Shown: piece by piece, positions 58,101 through 62,000 of the stretch
Numbering within the stretch: the first letter of the stretch is position 1
Layout: every line of letters starts with the position of its first letter
From: Mesostigma viride
Lineage: Eukaryota > Streptophyta > Mesostigmatophyceae > Mesostigmatales > Mesostigmataceae
DNA: 62,000 nucleotides
NCBI GenBank assembly: GCA_009746045.1
Contig: RPFO01000080.1
Span: forward strand, 11,778,670 to 11,840,669
Direction of reading: 5' to 3'
Notes under the pieces: model-generated
The model's input: only the letters and a program-made list of their open reading frames with translations
Told to the model about the DNA's origin: nothing
Database searches by the model: none
Position numbers and translations under genes: made by a program

Positions 58101-61100
58101 GACCCTTTGTTGAAATTTTCACTGTAAAGGAGCACTTTCTCGATGCCTTGGTTGTTAGTTTGTTTCACCAATAGCCTTCCATGTTTCGATGCCCCCCTGG
58201 ATATCCCAAGTGGCGGTTTCCGATATCAAGTAGGTTCATGTGTCAAAATAACATGCCTCCTGTTGTACTTTCATAGTATGTCTGACCCCCCCTTTCCCAT
58301 TCTCCATGCCCATTGTGTCCTAGTTCGTCTGACGCCCCCTATCTCTTTCCCCCAAACATCCCTCTTGTTTCTTAGTACCTCTGACCCCCCCTATCTGTTT
58401 CCCCGTTTCTTACGTCCTTTCCCGTTTCCCCCCTGCTGCCCCCTTCCTTCCCTCTCGCCCTCCCTTCCCGCCCTCCCAGATGGCCAAGCTGGCTACCATC
58501 CCCGTCACCGTTCTTCTCCAGACCCTCTTCTGCGGCAAGGTGTTCAGCCGGCCCGTCAAGCTGTCGCTCGTCGCGCTGCTGGCAGGCGTGGGCCTGGCCA
58601 CCGTGTCGGACGTCGAGCTGAGCGCGCTCGGGTTTATGCTTGCATTCGCGGCCGTGGTCACCACCGCCTGGGCGCAGATTGTATCCTTTTCTTTCTCTCT
58701 TTTTCCTTTCCTCTTGTTTCTTTTGTCAATAGTATTCTGGACGCCTCACCAGTGGTTTTTGTTGGCCGTGGTCGCCACCGCCTGGGCGCAGATCGTAAAC
58801 TTTTCCTCTCCTTGGTATTATTGTCAGTAGTATTCTGGATGTCTCACAGCAGACTTGTGTTGGTTGTGGTCACTCGCGGCAGATCGTGTCGGTTTCTCGC
58901 TCTTTTTTTGTCACAGTCAGTGCCGATGTACAGTAATCGGAGAAGCACCACCACAAGCGCCACAAGGGGCCACCCCTAGGTGCCAGTGACATACCTGAAC
59001 TTGCCAAGCGGAGAAGTCACAAATGCGCCTTGCTCTGTCGCCAAACTGTAACTGGGTGATCCATGCTTAATAAGTGCCCAGATAAGTGTTTTATTGCCCA
59101 GATGGCAGCTCTACCTGGTGGAATCTTTCCTTGACCAACGCGTCACCTGGTGGCATATATATTCCTGTCACTTTTATGCCATGCATCATTCTCCTTTTCT
59201 CCATACCAACGCATCTCGCTCCTGCTCTGCTGTCTCGGATCATCTTGTCATTTTCCACCCACTGTCATTTTCCACCCACATCGTGCATCATCATTCTGTG
59301 AAGCCGCCGCCTCCTCCTCCTCCTCCTCCTCCTCCTCCTCATCATCATCATCATCATCACCACCACCACCACCACCACCACCACCACCACCACCACCACC
59401 ACCACCACCACCACCACCACCACCACCACCACCACCACCACCACCACCACCACCACCACCACCACCACCACCACCACCACCACCACCACCACCACCACCA
59501 CCACCATCATCATCAGCATCATCACCATCACCATCACCATCACCATCATCATCAGCATCATCACCATCACCATCACCATCACCATCACCATCACCATCAC
59601 CATCACCATCACCATCACCATCACCATCACCATCACCATCACCATCACCATCACCATCACCATCACCATCACCGCCATTCTTTGATGCCTTCCGCCAACT
59701 ACGGGCCCTGGGCTCCATGGCACACTTGGCAGCGTGGTGGGTGACGCCCATATGAACGCCCACATCTCCGGTGCCACTCCACTCGGCTGCCTTCCACCCT
59801 CCTCCTCGTTATGAAACATTACCGTCCGGTCTCTGTCACCCCCTGGGTCGGTCCTCCCCGCACCCTCAGCATTTAGCCCGTTGTTTGTTCACCGCCCACG
59901 CACGTGTTTGTTTACCACCAACCAAAGTACTTGTTTACCATTAACCCAAGTGTCTGGTTACCACCGGCACCAACCCACGTGTTTGTCCACCACCAACCTG
60001 TTGTCCCCACCCGCGCTCCGGTTCATCACCCGCCCAAACCACTCTCCCAATCCCGCCACACATTTTCCCTCCGAAACTATCCATGCACGGCATCACCTTC
60101 CCTCGTTTGTTCGCATCATGGCCGCGCAATGGTCGCTATATACCAGCTCACGGGCCAGCTGCAGAGTGACCTGGGCGTCAGCAGCTCCCAGTTGCTGCAC
60201 AACACCTCCCCCATCATGGCGGCAATCCTGGTGGTGGTCGCGCCGCCTATTGACTACGCCGTCACGGGCCAGAGCGTGGCGGATGCCAGCCTCTACAACC
60301 CTGCCGTCGCGGTATGATGCTATCGCACTTAGCACTAGCAATGCCGCAGAACATTGAGGGGTGCCAACTGTGCCGTCATCGTGTGACGCTTGTGTAGCTT
60401 GTGTACATGGCCAGCCTCTACAACCCTGCCGTCTCGCGGTATGATGCTTGTGCCACTAGAACTACCTTGCGTCCGGACATAGGGGGCAGCATCCAGGCGA
60501 TGGTGGTACGGATCGATGGTGGTCCTTAGCAGGAATGGTATGATATCCAGCAAATCTAATGTTCATTGGCTTTAGTAATCAGCTGCGTTATTGTTGTACA
60601 AGCAAGCACGGTGCATATTGCCAGCATCCCCTTTTTCCTTGCCTATCAGGGGAGTGTGCATCGCTCTATCTGCCTGTTAGGGGACGAGCACGGGGCATAG
60701 TGCCAGCATCCCCTTGTTCATTGCCTATCAGGGGAGTGTGCATCGCTCTATCTGCCTGTTAGGGGACGAGCACGGTGCATAGTGCCAGCATCCGATCGTG
60801 GTCGCTCTACTACCATGGCTCGGAACATGGGCCCCGATTCGTTGTCACGGCGGCCTCCCTAGCTGGCAGTCGGGGTGTGCTTTGCCCTTTCTTTCCCCCC
60901 GCTCATCCTCCCCTACCATGTGATTCAATATAGTTTCAAGCCCCCACTGTCTTTATTGCCGCCTCTTTGCCAACGTATTTCGTCTCACGTATACATCCCC
61001 TCCCGCTTCCATCTCACGCCATCAATCCTCAACCCCCCTCGTCGCCCCCTACAATGCTCAACCCCGCTTTTGGCTCTCCTTTGTTCCCCCCTCACACGTG

Positions 61101-61755
61101 CGTGTTCCAACTGGACCCCCCCCCAGGCAATTGTCATCCCCTTGACCTAAATTATCACAGCCGGTATATACTGACATCCGCACATTGCAGCTTTGTTGGT
61201 GACCCCGTCCTCGCCCTCTGGACCTTGTGCATTTACCTTCAGGCGGTGGCCAACCTCGCCTGCCTCTGCTCGCAGATCAGGCAGTTGTACACCACTCCGA
61301 ATATCATATTCACACGCAAATTTTTGCCCCAGGGCCCCTTGTCTGAACCCCTGTGTTCCCCCTCTTCTCTCTCTCTCTCCAGGCCATGGTAATTTTGTGC
61401 TGCCCCACAGCAGTCAGGATATCCTCGATACGTGCGTGCCATACGTCCCTTCCCCCGCTGTGAGTGCTCACCCCTTGAACTGCTCATGCCTTGTGCAACT
61501 ATCCCCGGGCGATGACCGTTCTCTCCTGCCTCATCGCAGATGGCGCGATGGTTTATCACAGATAGACGCACGCCCTATTCAGCCCCCGTTGGTTTTGACC
61601 CTTGGTCCCCCCCTGTTGGTTTCTCCCCTTCCTCCCCCCCCCTTGGTTTTGACCCCTTGTCCCTACCCCCAGGCGATGGCCGCCCTCTCCTGCCTCATCG
61701 CGGTGGGCGTAAACATGAGCTCCTTCCTGGTGCTGGGGAAGACCTCCGCGGTGAC
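55132..61755 (+). CDS. Nucleotide-sugar transporter, plant UXT/URGT (KT) type; 3' end outside window
   Basis: Exons 55132-55240, 57274-57461, 58480-58680, 60147-60311 and 61673-61755 join in phase for 248 codons; roughly the last 90 residues lie beyond the window. Landmarks match plant Golgi UDP-xylose and UDP-rhamnose/galactose transporters of the TPT/NST superfamily: ICNKYLM, TVLTSWHLVVTF, LLNLSLGFNSVGFYQMAKLA, TVLLQTLFCGKVFS, GVGLATVSDVELSALGF, WAQILTGQLQ, VSSSQLLHN, LSCLIAVGVNMSSFLVLGKT and SAVT. Several membrane helices are evident. The family antiports a nucleotide sugar for UMP in the Golgi. Intron 2 uses a GC donor (CAG/GCAAGT). The substrate cannot be told from sequence. The introns hold a G-rich array, a (CAC)n array and repeated copies of exon ends. 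Confidence 0.92.
55690..56310. repeat. (GGGGT)n-(GGGGC)n-(GGGGT)n array in transporter intron 1
   Basis: GGGGT and GGGT units to about 55984, GGGGC/GGGC to about 56195, GGGGT again to about 56310. It is G-rich on the coding strand and a very strong G-quadruplex candidate. Confidence 0.95.
57495..57990 (+). repeat. Echoes of the exon 2 end in transporter intron 2
   Basis: The exon end TTCTACCAGGCAAGTGTGCA (57452-57471) recurs as TTCTATTAGGCAAGTGCGCA at about 57549 and, more diverged, as TTTTATTAGGCAGGC (57618), TGTACCAGGCACAAC (57750), TGCACCAGGCACGC (57899) and TTCTACCAGGAAAAC (57978). Confidence 0.65.
58757..58895 (+). repeat. Tandem echoes of exon 3 end in transporter intron 3
   Basis: GCCGTGGTCACCACCGCCTG, then GGCGCAGATT/GTAT (exon end), is repeated as GCCGTGGTCGCCACCGCCTG, GGCGCAGATCGTAA (58766-58799) and as GTTGTGGTCACTCGCGGCAG, ATCGTG (58862-58889). 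Intron sequence GTCAATAGTATTCTGGACGC is copied with it (58724, 58825), so the unit is exon end plus donor plus intron start, at a period of about 100 bp. Confidence 0.85.
59309..59672. repeat. (CCT)n-(CAT)n-(CAC)n-(CATCAC)n array in transporter intron 3
   Basis: CTC 59309-59340, CAT to 59359, CAC about 59360-59505, then CATCAC with CAG interruptions to 59672. Confidence 0.95.
60405..60455 (+). repeat. Echo of the exon 4 end in transporter intron 4
   Basis: GCCAGCCTCTACAACCCTGC, CGTC, GCGGTATGATGC (60288-60320) is copied almost perfectly at 60412-60449, with one inserted base pair in front of the donor. The copy has the same donor and could compete with the true one. Confidence 0.9.
60605..60810. 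repeat. 82-bp tandem repeat in transporter intron 4
   Basis: AGCACGGKGCATAKTGCCAG units start at 60605, 60687 and 60769. Confidence 0.9.
61236..61545 (+). repeat. Upstream echoes of the exon 5 start
   Basis: CAGGCGATGGCCGCCCTCTC, CTGCCTCATCGC (true exon 5 start, 61670) has an echo CGGGCGATGACCGTTCTCTC, CTGCCTCATCGCAG at about 61507-61541 and a weaker one CAGGCGGTGGCCAACCTCGC, CTGCCTCTGCTCGCAG at about 61241-61277. The first carries a CAG-like acceptor. Confidence 0.75.
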
Positions 61756-61784
61756 GTGAGTGGCCACAAACAGCTTAGTTTTGT

Positions 61785-61980
61785 GCGGGCAAGACAGTTT
61801 TCGGCTGCGACGTGAGTCGGCTCAGAACTATTCTCGGTTTGACCCGTTTGGAATCTTACACAAAGATGTCCACTGTGCCGTGAGTTGGAGAAATTGAGGC
61901 GCTAATGATGACGTGAATTAGAATTAGTCGAATAGTGTATATGGTGCTCTGGAAGACTTTTGCTGTAAGGCGAGTAGGCA
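61785..61980 (+). repeat. Downstream echoes of the exon 5 end
   Basis: GTGCTGGGGAAGACCTCCGC, GGTGACGTGAGTGG (exon end plus donor) resembles GTGCGGGCAAGACAGTTTTC, GGCTGCGACGTGAGTCGG (61786-61820), AAGATGTCCACTGTGCCGTGAG (61863-61884) and GTGCTCTGGAAGACTTTTGC, TGTAAGGCGAGTAGG (61944-61978). Confidence 0.75.
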
Positions 61981-62000
61981 TGGATGCTAGAATGATCTCA

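Noticed and set aside
59094-59819. Poly-His, Asp-Gly and Met-Val repeat open frames
   Set aside because: The CAC/CATCAC intronic array; flanking exons of the transporter are in other positions and frames.

Overview
This window is a repeat-saturated piece of a eukaryotic nuclear genome, most likely a green-lineage organism (green alga rather than land plant). The evidence is intron-rich genes with GT-AG junctions that join in frame, a plant-type RGG/HABP4 RNA-binding protein, a KT-type plant nucleotide-sugar transporter, arabinogalactan-like Ala-Pro modules on secreted proteins, and L1-like retroelements ending in microsatellites. I assign no species.

Layout. 1-14.1 kb is a graveyard of nested mobile elements: L1-like ORF1 and ORF2 remnants, complete and 5'-truncated ORF1-only retroposons, one hAT-type DNA transposon, and a SINE-like repeat with a tRNA-like T-arm. 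Most insertions can be delimited by target-site duplications (TSDs) readable in the sequence. 14.97-19.86 kb (-) is a six-exon HABP4/SERBP1-type gene. 21.34-33.36 kb (+) is a ZNF598/Hel2-like E3 ligase gene whose introns hold large tandem arrays. 33.5-42.7 kb is again retroelement-rich, with a second complete ORF1-only element, a TIR MITE, and a 2.1 kb compound (TTG)n/(TCG)n array. 43.36-44.9 kb (+) and 51.19-53.6 kb (-) are two convergent paralogous genes for secreted eight-cysteine proteins with an Ala-Pro module. 55.13 kb to the window end (+) is a nucleotide-sugar transporter gene that continues past the window.

How things fit together. The RGG/HABP4 gene and the ZNF598-like gene are head to head across about 1.5 kb. 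Both families act on ribosomes, so a shared promoter is possible. No retroelement here has an intact ORF2. The repeated theme is an ORF1-only unit (5'UTR, ORF1, 3'UTR, 3' stem-loop, microsatellite tail) flanked by 11-12 bp TSDs, like mammalian HAL1 elements. It shares its terminal stem-loop with an ORF2-bearing LINE fragment, which suggests mobilisation in trans.

The two least expected signals are: (1) ORF1-only retroposons of at least two families with stem-loop 3' ends and interchangeable microsatellite tails, including insertions of only 22-40 nt; and (2) serial degenerate copies of exon ends plus their splice sites inside the adjoining introns ('exon-edge echoes') in two unrelated genes. 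No tRNA, rRNA or CRISPR array was found.
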